Shown here: one piece after another, positions 42,676-55,780 of the stretch
Numbering within the stretch: position 1 is the first letter of the stretch
Layout of the letters: each line of letters starts with the position of its first letter
Source: Trifolium pratense
Lineage: Eukaryota > Streptophyta > Magnoliopsida > Fabales > Fabaceae
Assembly: GCF_020283565.1 (NCBI RefSeq)
Contig: NC_060065.1
Coordinates: 55,713,489-55,777,488 of the forward strand
DNA length: 64,000 nucleotides
Direction: 5' to 3'
Notes under the pieces: generated by a model
Seen by the model: only the letters and a program-made list of their open reading frames with translations
Database searches by the model: none
Told to the model about the DNA's origin: nothing
Translations under genes and position numbers: made by a program

Positions 42676-42838
42676 GAGCATCTTTGACTGAAATACTATT
42701 TTATGTGTCATATATTATTAACAAGTGATCTCTTTTATATTTATTTTTTTTAACTGAAAATTGATGATATTGTACTTTAAATAAAGTAGGAATCATTAAC
42801 CTATGAAACTCTTTAAAATACTCTTATCGGAGATGCTC
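42676..42838. mobile_element. MITE with GAGCATC ends
   Basis: GAGCATCTTTGA / TATCGGAGATGCTC inverted ends, flanked by TTA at 42673-42675 and 42839-42841; 163 bp, Tourist-like. Confidence 0.75.
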
Positions 42839-42859
42839 TTAGTTTTTCCCACGATTTAA

Positions 42860-43222
42860 GAGCATCTTCAATAAAGGTATCTAAGAGAGTTTCATAGACT
42901 AATGATACCTTAACTTTTTTATCATTGGAGTTCCATGACGTGACACGGAGGGTATCAAAATTGATGATACTGGTACCTTAAATAAGGTACCGTATCATCA
43001 ATTTAATGTTATTATTTTTATTTTGGTATATAAATCTTATTCAATAGCTTCTATATATATGTCAAAACATTATTGTTTGTCATTAATGCATGATACTCAA
43101 AAATTGATATTATTATCATCGGAGTAAAATATGTATGAGTTGCATAAATATTACATGGCATTGTAGGGATTACTTGTTAGTAATGTATGATACCCAAAAT
43201 GATATCACCATTGAAGATGCTT
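42860..43222. mobile_element. Second MITE with GAGCATC ends
   Basis: GAGCATCTTCAATAAAGGTAT / ATATCACCATTGAAGATGCTT inverted ends, flanked by TAA. It lies 21 bases from the previous element, with related ends but a longer interior. Confidence 0.75.
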
Positions 43223-43331
43223 TAAGTTTCATATTTTTTAATTATTACTCATAAGGTAGGTTAACATGAAGCATGTATTACAACTATATTCAATCAAGCG
43301 ACAATGTGTCTGTATGTATGTATATATATAA

Positions 43332-44550
43332 CTAGAACTTTGACCCATGCGGTGTATGAGTATAATTAGGTGTAATATGTAACAATAAAAAATAAAATAC
43401 AAAAATTCTAAGAGCATTTTCAATAAGAGTAGTATAGGGAATTTCATGGACTAATTATTCGTTTATGTGCTTATTTTATATTTTATATATTTTTAAAATA
43501 ATTTTGGAACCTCATCGTTTTGTTTACTTATTAAAAAAAATTGCTGATAACTAAAGGTTAAAAAATTGATGATAATTAAAGGTTAAAAAAAATTAAAGAC
43601 ATAATCAAGAACATAAACTTAAGTAGACATCCATAAATAAATAAAAATTGTGATTAATTCCGCCTTCAAATTTATTGAAAACAGGGTTAACATATTAGGA
43701 TTCCTAAATTCTTTCATAATTGAAGCACATGTTTTAGCGGTTGAAACATTTTATTGTAAGTAAGTGATGCAGGTTCGATGACAAATCTGTATTTTTTTAA
43801 TATAAAGCTGCAATAAAAAGAAAGAGAAAATGAGAGGGGAAAAAATTTGGTTTAGGGTTAGCTTATGTTAGCAAGCTTATAATATAAGAGATTATCGGTT
43901 TTTAATTGTTTAAATTGTGCAATAAAAATTAATGGTGCTTAATTGTCGTATGAAATCTTTCCTATGAAAGTTGATGGAGCTTAACACTTTGTGGACATAA
44001 TTTAAATCACAATTGGTCTGCTAGTGAATATTGTATCAATTTATCATCGGTTAATAATTAAATCTGCAATGTTAAAATCAAAATAATGAATGTGATTAGT
44101 GACATGACTATGGTTGTGTTTGGTTGTATTGCAAAAAAAATTGATTTAGCATAATTGAGTTTGATAATAACTTTCTAAATTACACGTGATAATAACTTTC
44201 CAAATCTCACATGATAATTATTCTCTAAATTTATGATCCGGTAGAAAAAAAATTATTGATCAGGAAAGACATAAAAATATTTCGTGATGAATAATATAGT
44301 CAACAATAATTTTGATATGATATACTTTTAAAATTGATGGTGCTTATCAATTATTGCACATAATTTTAATCACAATTGATATATTTGCCATAATGGTTGA
44401 AAATATTGTCTTGCATTGAAGGGTTGTGGGTTCGAATCATAGTCAAGACAAAATTGTATTATTTTTTAATAAAAATTGCAAGTTAAAATGGAGGGAAAAC
44501 AAATTAGGGTTTAGAGTTTGTTTGTGTATACAAGCTTATAATATAAAAGA
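43332..44550 (-). mobile_element. Non-autonomous Helitron-like element, copy 1
   Basis: On the minus strand it starts TCTTTTATATTATAAGCTTG after an A and ends AAAGTTCTAG before a T. These are the Helitron 5' TC and 3' CTAG ends with A/T insertion. Before the CTAG lies GACCCATG text that forms a hairpin in the second copy but is mutated here. No Rep/helicase is present. Nearly identical throughout to 44978-46214. Confidence 0.75.
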
Positions 44551-44977
44551 TGACTCACATTATAAGCTGACGTGACATGTATCTTGATTTGGTTATAATT
44601 AATGAGTGCCATTTTTTTGTAAAATGGACTAAAATTACGATATCAATAATACTATATAAAAATTAAGAGAACAAATCGTAATTTATAAAAATTTGAGAGC
44701 AAAAGGTATAATTTAGCTTTATATTTTGAACAAAGTACCAATTCGAAGAGTTATCTTTATTGGCACTCAAGTTTTTCATCATGAAAACAAAATTGACATG
44801 TCTTAAACCCATAAATCTAAATGTTTATTTATTTATTTATAAAAAATTACCCTTAAAAAATTGCAAGCAGTTTACCCAACTACCAATGAAAATTAGTCAA
44901 ATAAATTAATTTATAAGTAAAATAAAAATTATTGAAATTTTTACAGCAATGACTAAGTATAGTTTCATTCTTCAATA
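44551..44977. other. Spacer between the two Helitron-like copies
   Basis: AT-rich DNA without a recognised feature. It is the only sequence separating the two direct copies. Confidence 0.4.
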
Positions 44978-46214
44978 CTAGAACTTTGACCCATGCGGTG
45001 CATGGGTCTAATTAGGTGTAATATGTAACAATAAAAAATAAAATGCAAAAATTCTAAGAGCATTTTCAATAAGAGTAGTATAGGGAATTTCATGGACTAA
45101 TTATTCTATATTTGTTTATGTGCTTATTTTATATTTTATATATTTTTTAAATAATTTTTGAACCCCATCGTTTTGTTTACTTATTAAAAAAAATTGCTGA
45201 TAACTAAAGGTTAAAAAATTGATGATAATTAAAGGTTAAAAAAAAAAATAAAGACGTAATCAATAACATAAACTTAAGTAGACATCCATAAATAAATAAA
45301 AATTGTGATTAATTCCGCCGTTCAAATTTATTGAAAAACAGGGTTAACATATTAGGATTCCTAAATTCTTTCATAATTGAAGCACATGTTTTAGCGGTTG
45401 AAAGGTTTTATTGTAAGTAAGAGATGCAGGTTCGATGACAAATCTGTATATTTTTAATATAAAGATGCAATAAAAAGAAAGAGAAAATGAGGGGAAAAAA
45501 ATTTGGTTTAGGGCTAGCTTATGTTAGCAAGCTTATAATATAAGAGATTATCGGTTTTTAATTGTTTAAATTGTGCAATGAAAATTGATGGTGCTTAATT
45601 GTCGTATAAAATCTTTCCTATGAAAGTTGATGGAGCTTAACACTTTGTGGACATAATTTAAATCACAATTGGTCTGCTAGTGCATATTATATCAATTGAT
45701 CATCGGTTAATATTAAATCTGCAATATTAAAAACAAAATAATGAATGTGATTAGTGACATGACTATGGTTGTGTTTGGTTGTATTGCAAAAAAAATTGAT
45801 TTAGTAGAATTGAGTTTGATAATAACTTTCCAAATTACACGTGATAATAACTTTCCAAACCTCACATGATAATTATTCTCTAAATTTATGATCCGGTAAA
45901 AAAAAAATCATTGATCAGGAAAGACATAAAAATATTTCGTGATGAATAATATAGTCAACAATAATTTTGATAGGATATACTTTTAAAATTGATGGTGCTT
46001 ATCAATTATTGCACATAATTTTAATCACAATTGGTATACTTGCCATAATGGTTGGAAATATTGGCTTGCATTGAAGGGTTGCGGGTTCGAATCCTAGTCA
46101 AGGCAAAATTGTATTATTTTTTAATAAAAATTGCAAGATAAAATGGAGGGAAAACAGGGAAAACAAATTAGGGTTTAGAGTTTGCTTGTGTATACAAGCT
46201 TATAATATAAAAGA
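44978..46214 (-). mobile_element. Non-autonomous Helitron-like element, copy 2
   Basis: Same ends as copy 1. The 3' hairpin is intact at 44988-45008: GACCCATGC, loop GGT, GCATGGGTC, then six bases and CTAG (read on the minus strand). The interior includes a tRNA-like box B (GGGTTCGAATCC near 46082) and a second 5'-end-like motif at 45547. Confidence 0.8.
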
Positions 46215-46976
46215 TTCGGAATGACGATCTTGGTCTAACCCTCTTTCTTATCTTCAAGGTACTTTTGCTACAACATATGGAGTGCTTGCCAAGAAAATAG
46301 TATATTAATATCATTTATTATTTTTATATACTTTCTCGTCCAATTTTATAAGACTTATTTTAACTAAATGTACTATTTATATGTTTTGTTTTGATCGTAT
46401 TTTTCTAAAAATATATAGGGAAAAGTTAAAATGTGCCCTAAGGACACATGTTAGTGATTTAAAAAAGAAAATATTTTATCATAATTAATGCATTTACTTT
46501 ACTTTTTAAACTTGATCCCAAATTAATTATACAAAATTTAAGAGAATGTTTATACTTTTGGATTCTTAACATGTGTCCTTATGGCACATGTTAGCAAGAC
46601 CCATAAGATATTGTTTGATTTGTTTCGATGAATATGTTCAAAATATCAAATTTTTATAATATTTACTAATAAATAATTAAAGATATTCGTAATTAAAATT
46701 ATGTAGGAAATATTTATTATCGATTTTATTTGATTCAATTTTTTTTAATAGAGAATTTGATTCAATTTTTTTTTCTTTGACAGTATTTAATTTGATTTGA
46801 TCAATTTCTTTATGGTTCCCTTTTTCAAGCCTCTCATTAGTTTAGGAGAAAGAAAAAAAAAAACACTTTTTTCTTTCTTTCTTTCTTCTTCCGATTCCCA
46901 ATCCTAATTCCGTGCCCTAGATTTTCTCCACCGCTTTTTCAATCAATTTGATCCTCTAATCCTCTAGGGTTCTTCC

Positions 46977-49900
46977 ATGGATTCCGAAGATGATATGCAT
47001 GATGCCAACGATATTGAGTCTCTCGATGACGATTTCTACAGTGGTGAAACCGAAGATGTTCCTATGGATTACTACAGCGATGATTCTGATAATGATTACT
47101 ATGATGATGGTGGTGATGATTCTGACCCTGCTGAGTCTCGTCGAACAGAGGTTTTTCTTTTACCCTTTTTTTTTGCTATATTCATTTTCTATTCAATTTA
47201 TTGTTCAGCTCATAATGTTGCTTTTCAAGTTTGTGTTTTTATTTTTTATAATGAACTTATAAACTGTATTAGTGTGTGAGTGTTGTGTTGGTAGGAAAAA
47301 AATATATACTTTACTGATCATGATATGGAAAAGATGATTTTTTTATTCTTTGGAATATATAATACCTAACGATCATAGTGTGAATTTGTTGATTTGTATT
47401 GAGAGGGGTGTGATTGGTATTGATGGCAAAGATGGGTTTTTTTAATTAATTTATTAATTGAAAATGAGAAGACCTAATGAATTTTGATCTATTATGAATT
47501 TGTGACTGTTACTTATTTTTGGACCGTTGTTTGTTGTTTGGATTTTAGCAAAGTTTTACCATATTGAAAGAATCAGATATTCGACAACGGCAGGAAGATG
47601 ATATCAGTAGATTAGCAGCAGTTCTTTCCTTACCGCAGGTTGCTGCAAGCATCCTACTTCGTCATTATCATTGGTATATGCATTATCTTTTTTGGGTTAC
47701 TTGCCATTTTATCTTGTGTGTGTATATATATTTTGATGCTGCCTTGTGTGTTATGTAAGGTTTTTTTAAGTTCTTTACTGTATGTTTATTTACTAATGGA
47801 GATATGGGTTTGTGATGCAGGAGCGTCAGTAAGGTTAATGATGAATGGTTTGCTGACGAAGGTGAAGTTCGAAGAACAGTTGGATTGTTGGAGAAGCCAG
47901 TTTACGTGAATCTTGATGCCGAAGAGGTAAGACATAGTTGTTTGGGTTTTAAAACAGGTCAATAATGTAATTGGATTTTCTTGTCTTCTGCTTCCCGGGT
48001 GCCATTTTTATTTCACTGATTAACAATTTCCCCCTTTTTGTGGCCAGCTTACTTGCGGCATCTGTTTTGAAGATTATCCTCTTTCTAAGATTCTAACGGC
48101 TTCTTGCGGTCATCCATTCTGTTTTTCATGCTGGGGAGGTATTAATTGTGTGATATATTTAACTTATTTTGCATCAGGTGTATGATTTTTACGGATGATA
48201 TGGTCCTAAACTCCTAATACATTGTATAATTTAATATTCATTTACGGATGATATGATTTCTACTGATGATATGGTTTCTTTTTATTGTCTGTTGAGTCAT
48301 GCTCCTCTGTCTATCCTTTTTCTATATGCCAGGATATATTACGACTTCAATTAACGATGGTCCGGGATGCTTGATGCTGAGATGTCCTGATCCTGCTTGT
48401 GGTGCTGCTGTTGATCAAGATATGATTAATCTTTTAGCATCTGATGAAGATAAAGAGAAGTATGATCGTTACCTTCTTAGATCTTACATTGAAGACAATA
48501 AGAAGGTATGTTGTAGAGATTCAACTTAGACATTGATATTAATGATAGTAGTAGTGTGCAATCTGTGTATCATCTTGTTTGCTCTTTTTTCCCCCAATTA
48601 ATGCATCCGCAACAATTCTTTTTTACATGTTGGTGGGTAGACATTAGCCCCAAATAATCACCTAGCTACACTCGTGAATTCCAAAATTGTGTTATGTGTG
48701 GTTCATTATTACCACACCTGATGTTGTCCAACCCTTTTTATTTTACTCACTGTTACTTTTCATGGCTATAACTTATAACTTCATAAGTTAATTTGTATAT
48801 TTGACCTCTTTTTCCATCTCATTGTCTCTCACAGCTCACCTATTACTATCTTTTTTGATTTGCTCCCTTTGTTTTGTTTAGACCAAGTGGTGTCCTGCTC
48901 CTGGTTGTGAGCATGCTGTTAATTTTGATGCTGGAACTGAAAATTATGATGTATCTTGCCTCTGTTCATATAGCTTTTGTTGGAATGTAAGTTGCATTTG
49001 GATTGGTTCAAATTGTCTTGGCGTTGTGATTTAAAATATTTTTGTTCAGCTCAACTGATGTATTTTTTTTATCTAAAGTGCACTGAAGAGGCTCACCGTC
49101 CAGTGGATTGTGACACCGTGTCAAAGTGGATTCTAAAAAACAGTGCAGAATCCGAAAACATGAACTGGTACTGATTTTCTTTTTGCATCTCTTAATATTT
49201 ACTTTTATGCTTGTACGGGACATGTCAATTCTTGTGTGTATCTTGTGTTTATATAACTAGTTTTAAGTGGCTCTAGCTCTGTTTTCGCCTTCTGGTATGC
49301 ATTCATGTATTTGCCATCTTCTCCGTTGAAGCTGATGGAGTTGGTGGTTTGGAGGTCTCCCTTTGGTACGGGGGATATCAAGAATTGCAGTTTTGTTGTA
49401 GGGGGTGTTTGACTTCAGTGAGCAGTTATAATAGACATGATGTGACTAAGACTGAAAACATTGAAGAGAAAGTTAGAGTAGCACCAATTGTGAATAAGAT
49501 GTTAGAAATTCATTTTAAGTATTCTGGGTATGTGCGGAGTATATCCATACAGGAGGGTGAATCATACAAAGGATGGTCAAATAGAGTTGTAGAGAGACCA
49601 AGAAAGACTCTAGGCAAAATCATTAGGCAAGAGAAAGACTCTAGGCCAAACCATTGGGAAGGATTTGGAACTGACTGGCCTATCATTAGTTGTAATTAGT
49701 ATTCATGATGGCGTCTTTTGGCAACTATTTATCCATGTAGCTCATCACCCTGATCTCACCTAATAGGAAAAACATTGGTTTGTTGTTATTAAATTTTGCT
49801 TAAGAAAGCAGCATATTGCATGGCCCTAAACATAGTTTGGATAATTGACAACATGAGAAACCCATGTTAAATTTGTTATTTTTGACTCTAATCATTCCTT

Positions 49901-51196
49901 GGAGAATGTTCTGTGAGTGTTTTGCTTTCTTTTCAAAAGTGAAAGGAGCTAATGATTAAATTAAACACTTCAAACAAAGAATCTTTAGGATTGAAAGTTT
50001 ATTAGATTTTCACAGTTTATACTTGAAAAGTTCAAATGATAGCCGAAGCTGAGTGGTTCCCCCATTTCATTTGAAAGAATGAAAAAATAGAAGTAAATAT
50101 AATATACACAGAACAGTGTAGTCTATATTTTAACTTAATTTTTTTTTTACAATTTTACTTGATCGGTTTTTAATGCGTGGAATATTATAATTCTGCTCTC
50201 CTTAATGCTCAGCGAAATCCTTCAGGGTATTATGCTGCTCTAGACAGTGATACTGTGTCTTGTGTTGTTACTACTACATTGACTCTTTTTTGGATACTCA
50301 AGACTTGAGTTGAGACCCTGAGCTAACTCTTAAATTAATGGACTTTCAGGATACTTGCTAACTCAAAGCCATGTCCCAAGTGCAAGAGACCGATCGAAAA
50401 AAACCAAGGGTGCATGCATATGACATGTACTCCACCTTGTAAATTTGAATTTTGCTGGTATGCTTTCTTATACTTGTAATTTTTTAACATGATTATTTTT
50501 ATTCTTTTCATGCGTCCTCTTTCTCCGTTACCAATATAATTGTTGTATATTGTTGGTATCATGAAAATTATGGGTCTCTTCCTCCTGGGGGATTACTAAA
50601 GTTTTTTTTTTTATATTTTGGTACCATAACATGGCTTATGGATTGGCTTATTTTCAAATAATTTGAGCTTATATGGCCGTTAACTGCATTTAATCTTCTT
50701 TTATATACACAGGCTATGCCTTGGGGCATGGACAGAACATGGTGAAAGGACCGGGGGTTTCTATGCTTGCAATCGTTATGAAGCAGCTAAACAAGAGGGG
50801 GTGGTAAGAGACATAGATATACTAATCTCTTCTCTATTCAGTTCTCAGTATACTATTAGCCTACATTCCCCAGACATATTTTGGTAACAGTATCAGATTG
50901 TGAAAGAATTCTTGTTCTATGTAGTATGATGAAACTGAAAAAAGAAGAGAAATGGCAAAGAATTCATTGGAGAGGTACACACATTATTACGAGCGATGGG
51001 CTAGCAACCAATCTGTATGTACCACCCCTTAATTTTTTCCTGTTTAGTATCTTCTGTATTTGATCTCATATTTTACTAGAATTCTTATGGTGTAAGGCTA
51101 TATAATTTATTTTCTTTCTCTTGCAGTCAAGGCAAAAAGCTCTTGCTGATCTACAACAGATGCAAACTGTTCATGTAAGCTACACATGCATTTTTT

Positions 51197-51238
<42 letters not shown>

Positions 51239-53268
51239 CCACGTACCAAAGTTCTATGTTATGTCTTGTATGTGTCACTATGTGACTTTGGCAACTGATA
51301 GAACATTTTCGGTGCTACTCAACTTTTATTGTTTTAGAGTATGTTTGACAACTTTCAGGAATTATGAAATTGCAAATTTAAATTCCTTATTTTAAATGAT
51401 TTGTTGTACAATTATTTAAATTGAATCTTGGAAACATTTTTGGTTATATAACTAAAATGTCCAGATGAAGTCTTGGCCTTTCCATCATTGGTTACAGCGG
51501 CAAATCTGCTTTTTCATTTTAACTTTTTTGTTTCTTTCATAATCCTTTGATTATTCTTTCAGATCAAAGAATACGGTAGAGCTTAACCTTTGTTCGTATG
51601 TTGTCATTTTTTTCTCTTTGGCAGCTTGGGAAGCTTAGTGACATACAGTGCCAACCTGAGACGCAGCTTAAGTTCATAACTGATGCCTGGTTACAGGTAG
51701 ATGATTATATTATATTAGTTTTACCTTTGGTCATAGCTGTAAAACATTGTGTTATTCAGGATTGATATCTAATGCTTTGCAATGCAAATGTAAAAATTAA
51801 AGAGTTTATAGCATGGTGGCTGGAATCGCAATATAAATTGCCAGAATAATGTAAAACAGTATATAAAACGTGAATTGCGGTGTTCTGCGATTAAAGGTCC
51901 TATGGTTTTTTTACTGGAACATGTGGTTTGCAATTTGCACTGTCGGGTGGAGTAAAAAAACATTGATTTTTAATAGTACAGATAGGCAAAATGCATTGTT
52001 CTGCCTTAGTGTGTGAAAGAAAACCCACATTAATCTATTTCTCCCAATTTTCCGGGTCTCCAGATTTTATGATTTGTGATTAACAATAAAATTAACTTCT
52101 GGACTCATGACTTAAATGAAGTTGTTTGTTGAACTATTTTCTGAAGCTGGGTGATGTGATGCGAGAATGTATTTGACTGTTGTACAATAGATTTCTTATG
52201 TCTCCCTAAACTCTGTTTGATGTCTGCAGATAGTTGAGTGCAGGCGGGTATTGAAGTGGACATATGCATATGGATACTATTTACCCGATAATGAACATGC
52301 TAAAAAGCAGTTCTTTGAGTACTTACAAGGTTTGTTTTTGTCGATTTCAATTTTATTAAAAATGTCTTGCATTTACTGTGATTCCCTTGCGACTAAATTA
52401 CTATTTTTTTTTTAATATCTTCAGGTGAGGCAGAATCAGGTTTGGAGAGACTTCATCAATGTGCTGAAAAGGAACTCCAAGCATTCCTCAGTAGTGATGA
52501 GGGCCCATCTAAAGACTTCAATGATTTTCGTACAAAACTAACTGGATTGACTGCGTAGGTGTTATTACTTATTACTGTTTCGTTCTGAATTAGCCTTTCT
52601 TTGTTTATTTATGGTTTTTGGTTGTGATTGGAGTTTGACTTCAAATTTGATACATTTTCCTCGAGTTTCCTGAAAAGAGACATACTTTGTACATCATGTT
52701 TTGAATTAGATATGGTAAATCTGCTATCCTGTCTCAAGTTGGAATCTGGTAATGTAAAACGAAAATAGATGCATTTTATACATTAAACTTATCTGATACA
52801 CTTCAATGAAATTGATATGCTTGGTGTGCTGTTTTTTTTTGCCTTTTCTTTGCATGTTTTGTAGTATTTCCGATATATTGGTTCTGCTGGTGTGTTAATT
52901 TGGTTTCAGTGTGCAGTTTTATACTGAATAGTATATCAATGACATCACTAATGATCGTGCCCGAATTATATGGTTTGATTTTCTAATTCATTTGTTTTTG
53001 CAGTGTGACTAGAAACTACTTTGAGAATTTGGTTAGGGCATTAGAGAATGGTTTATGTGACGTGGATAGCAATGGAGCTACTTCCAGCAAAGCAACAAGT
53101 TCAAAAACTGCTGCATGGAGCGGTAAGGGAAAAGGCGGAAAAGGAAAGGGGACACCTAAAGCTTTGTCCAGCAGAATAACTGATGATCTTTGGGCTTGTG
53201 AGCAATGTACCTATGCAAATGCCAGATCGGCCACCACATGCCATATGTGCAATCGACAGCGTCGATGA
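46977..53268 (+). CDS. ARI8: RBR-type E3 ubiquitin ligase, ARIADNE 7/8-like
   Basis: Fifteen exons sum to 1,767 bp (588 aa): 46977-47150, 47549-47673, 47821-47926, 48048-48138, 48333-48505, 48882-48986, 49079-49167, 50350-50457, 50713-50803, 50925-51014, 51127-51174, 51625-51696, 52230-52329, 52425-52554, 53004-53268. An acidic N-terminus precedes RING1 (CGICFEDY...CGHPFC). The IBR follows ([12 protein letters not shown]...[11 protein letters not shown]). RING2 ([19 protein letters not shown]) contains the likely catalytic Cys at about residue 309. A Leu/Glu-rich Ariadne helical domain comes next ([25 protein letters not shown]). The end is a RanBP2-type zinc finger ([20 protein letters not shown]), which may bind ubiquitin. 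The protein accepts ubiquitin from an E2 on the RING2 Cys and passes it to substrates. ARI7 and ARI8 orthology cannot be separated here. Intron 7 holds a LINE relic and intron 11 a 33-base C tract. Confidence 0.95.
49349..49699 (+). pseudogene. LINE reverse-transcriptase C-terminal relic in ARI8-like intron 7
   Basis: The open stretch contains [20 protein letters not shown] and [12 protein letters not shown]. These correspond to the conserved plant LINE tail (an I-V-K-M-E...GHV block, then GRPRKT). Flanking sequence is out of frame and the block before RPRKT is scrambled. It is a decayed insertion, not an extra exon; the gene reads through without it. Confidence 0.6.
51202..51234. repeat. 33-base homopolymeric C tract
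   Basis: An uninterrupted run of C begins 28 bases after the end of exon 11 of the ARI8-like gene, followed by GGTACC. Rare in an AT-rich genome; on the other strand it is a long G-run. Confidence 0.95.
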
Positions 53269-53859
53269 AAATCAATTAGAAACATGTTTTCTGCTTAAAG
53301 GGGCCAGCAACACACCAAAAGCTGAAATGGGGTCGGTAATCATAATTATGTGTTGGTTTCTTTGTAAGGCTATTTCTTATAAACGGGATGAAGGGGGCAA
53401 GTCACGCAAGAAATGTTATCCTCCTTGCACTCCTATCGAGTACAATCCTAATTTGATGTATATATTATTTTATTTTATCTTTAAATTTACATGTTGGTTT
53501 TTTGCTACAGGCTTCTGTAACCGAACATCTTATATAGAAAATGCTGTAGATGAACACAAATATGCTTGTTTGTGTCTTGATTTCTTCTAGTAAATTTATC
53601 TGCAGTTTCTCTAAGTTAACCTCGAATAAATTGTGTATAAGCTCGGGGTTAGCTGCTATTTAAGAAACTATGACGAATAATGAACTATATAACATGAAAT
53701 TCCATTACCATTTGAGTGTGATTTCAAAGCTTTGGCATGAGAATATGGCTAGGATGCTGCTGATTTGTGATTCTAAAACTAAGCTTATGAACTTTAAGCT
53801 TAATTGAACTTGGTCATCCTTAGGTGGTGATCTTTTGGAAGGTGCATAAGCATATTATG

Positions 53860-54155
53860 AGCTTGTTTGTTTCAGATTTTTCAAAAAAAAATCTATTTTT
53901 TTATCTTGTGTTTGTTTCAATTTTTTTTCAAAAATTATTATAGTAAAAAAATCATATTTTTCATCAAAATGAGAATCTATTTTCAAAATCCATTTTTTTT
54001 ATCATTCATCATCCCTCACCATCTTAAAAAAATAGATTTTAATGATTGTAAACAAATGACAAATAGCTTTAGATTTTTTTCAAAATCTCTACAAAAATGA
54101 TTTTCTTGAAAATGATTTTTTTTTTTTTTTTTAAATCTCAAGCAAACTGGCCCTA
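53860..54155. mobile_element. Probable MITE with GCTTGTTTG ends
   Basis: Left GAGCTTGTTTGTTTCAGATTTTT, right AAATCTCAAGCAAACTGGCCC. The interior is dominated by T/A runs and repeated AAATC(T/A)ATTTT blocks that can pair. Limits approximate. Confidence 0.5.
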
Positions 54156-54654
54156 TAACAGACAAATAACCAAACATGTTTTTGATGATACTTGACCACA
54201 GTGAAGGTTGTTTGTGGACTAATAGGAGGGTGCTGGGGATGAGGGGGTGTGTCTAATCAACAAAATTTTGGAATGAGTTTGTATGGGAACAAAAGGGATT
54301 TAAGTATCCCATGTGAATTCTTGGCTACTGCCCTTGTTTAGATGCGATTAAAAGTAGCATGCCAAGGAAAAATCATTGTTCATGATCATTAACAACCAAA
54401 ATTTGATGGGAGAAATATATCAACAAAAAAAATTGAGTTGGATGGGAAATTAGCTCAAGTGGGAGCCAAGTCCTTAATTCCACATAAATCTAAATCAAGG
54501 TCAGCATTTACACAATCAAAGAGTTATTGCTTATTAGTTACATCATGTTAATGTTGGCCTAGATTTTCCTTAAACAAGTGGTTATGAACTTACATTGTGT
54601 GCTTAAATTTTTTTAATAGAGATTTAATCACCATTAAATTGCGTCAAGTTCTAA

Positions 54655-55780
54655 TGAATGGATGTAGGTGGAGGATAGGAACTTACCATCATAAAAGTCA
54701 CGAGTGAACCTTGGTTGAGAGTAGAGGATGGCTTATGGATGAAATCACCACAAATGCAAGGTGCGCATAATATCCGTGTTAATGATCTTTTGCTTCCAAA
54801 TGTGAAAATGTGGAATAAAGATAAACTAGAATGACTGCTCTCTATTGATATTGCTAAATGTATTCTTGACATCCCTTTGCTAGATGGGGCTGAGAATGGT
54901 ATGGAATGATGATGTGCATGGTCATTATAGTGTAAAAAGTGGATATAAAAATTGATGCAAAATTTGACAGGCAGTGTTGCAACTAGGCCAACACAAGAAG
55001 ATTGGAAATGGATTTGGAAAGTGCATGCTCCTCCAAAGCAAAACATTTGTTGTGGCGGATTTGCGGAGGGTGCCTTGCAACCCGAATTCGACTAAAGGAA
55101 AGGTGTGTAACATGTCCTTTGATTTGTCCACTTTGTGAGCATTGTAGTGAGTAGTGAGGATGATTGACATGTATTTTTTAACTGTAATGACAGTATCCTA
55201 GCGCAACAATCAGCTGGCCTTGGAGATATAATAATCCAGCGCTGTCAGCAGCTCAGCACAGTGAAGGATATACTCACGAACATTTGTCGATACGAGGACA
55301 GAAACATTGCAGGACAGTTTGCTGCAGTGTTGTTATGGGTGCTGTGTAACAACATAAATAATAGTGTCTGGAATAACATGAAGGAAACGAGGCAGAGTTT
55401 AGGCGCGAAAGCTGTCAGCATCTGGACAGGAACGCATTAACAGCTTTAGCAGCAGACAGATAAGTGGCAGAAACCGACAGAAGGGTGGTACAAATGTAAT
55501 GTTGATGCCGGGTTCCATGAGAGTATTGGTTTAACAAGCGCAAGTTGGTGTATTCGCGATCATAGGGGTCAGTTTGTGCTTGCTGGAACTTCATGGCTAC
55601 AAGGAAAATGATCCATCATAGAGGGAGAGTCCATTGCTTTGTTAGAAGCTAGCTATGAAAGAAGTGGAACGTCGAGGCTTCACAAACGTCATTTTTGAGA
55701 CCTATTCGAAGAATGTAGTAGATGCAACTCATAGATTATATAGCGGTGTGTCAGTTTTTAGACCGATTCAAAGAATTTCA
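54655..55780 (+). pseudogene. Non-LTR (L1-type) retroelement 3' relic: zinc-binding and RNase H regions
   Basis: Plus-strand translation in broken frames gives IKVTSEPWLRVEDGLW, then WNDDVHGHYSVKSGY and WKWIWKVHAPPK with a Cys-rich stretch (CVTCPLICPLCEH), the zf-RVT domain. Further on, PTEGWYKCNVDAGFHES, SWCIRDHRGQFVLAGTSW and a KEVERRGFTNVIFET helix mark the RNase H domain. Several stops and frameshifts break it and the upstream RT is missing. It is a decayed insertion between the RBR ligase and the F-box gene. Confidence 0.8.

Noticed and set aside
43332..46214. The two 1.2-kb direct repeats as LTRs of one retrotransposon
   Set aside because: The repeats lack TG...CA ends, PBS, PPT and a target duplication, and only 427 bp lie between them. 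Their ends fit Helitrons better.
49349..49699. Open frame in the RBR gene as an alternative exon
   Set aside because: It resembles a decayed LINE tail. Exons 7 and 8 join in frame across it and match the conserved RBR sequence.
53183..53590. 135-codon frame overlapping the RBR ligase end
   Set aside because: It is a shifted reading of the last exon running into the 3' UTR, with no domain.
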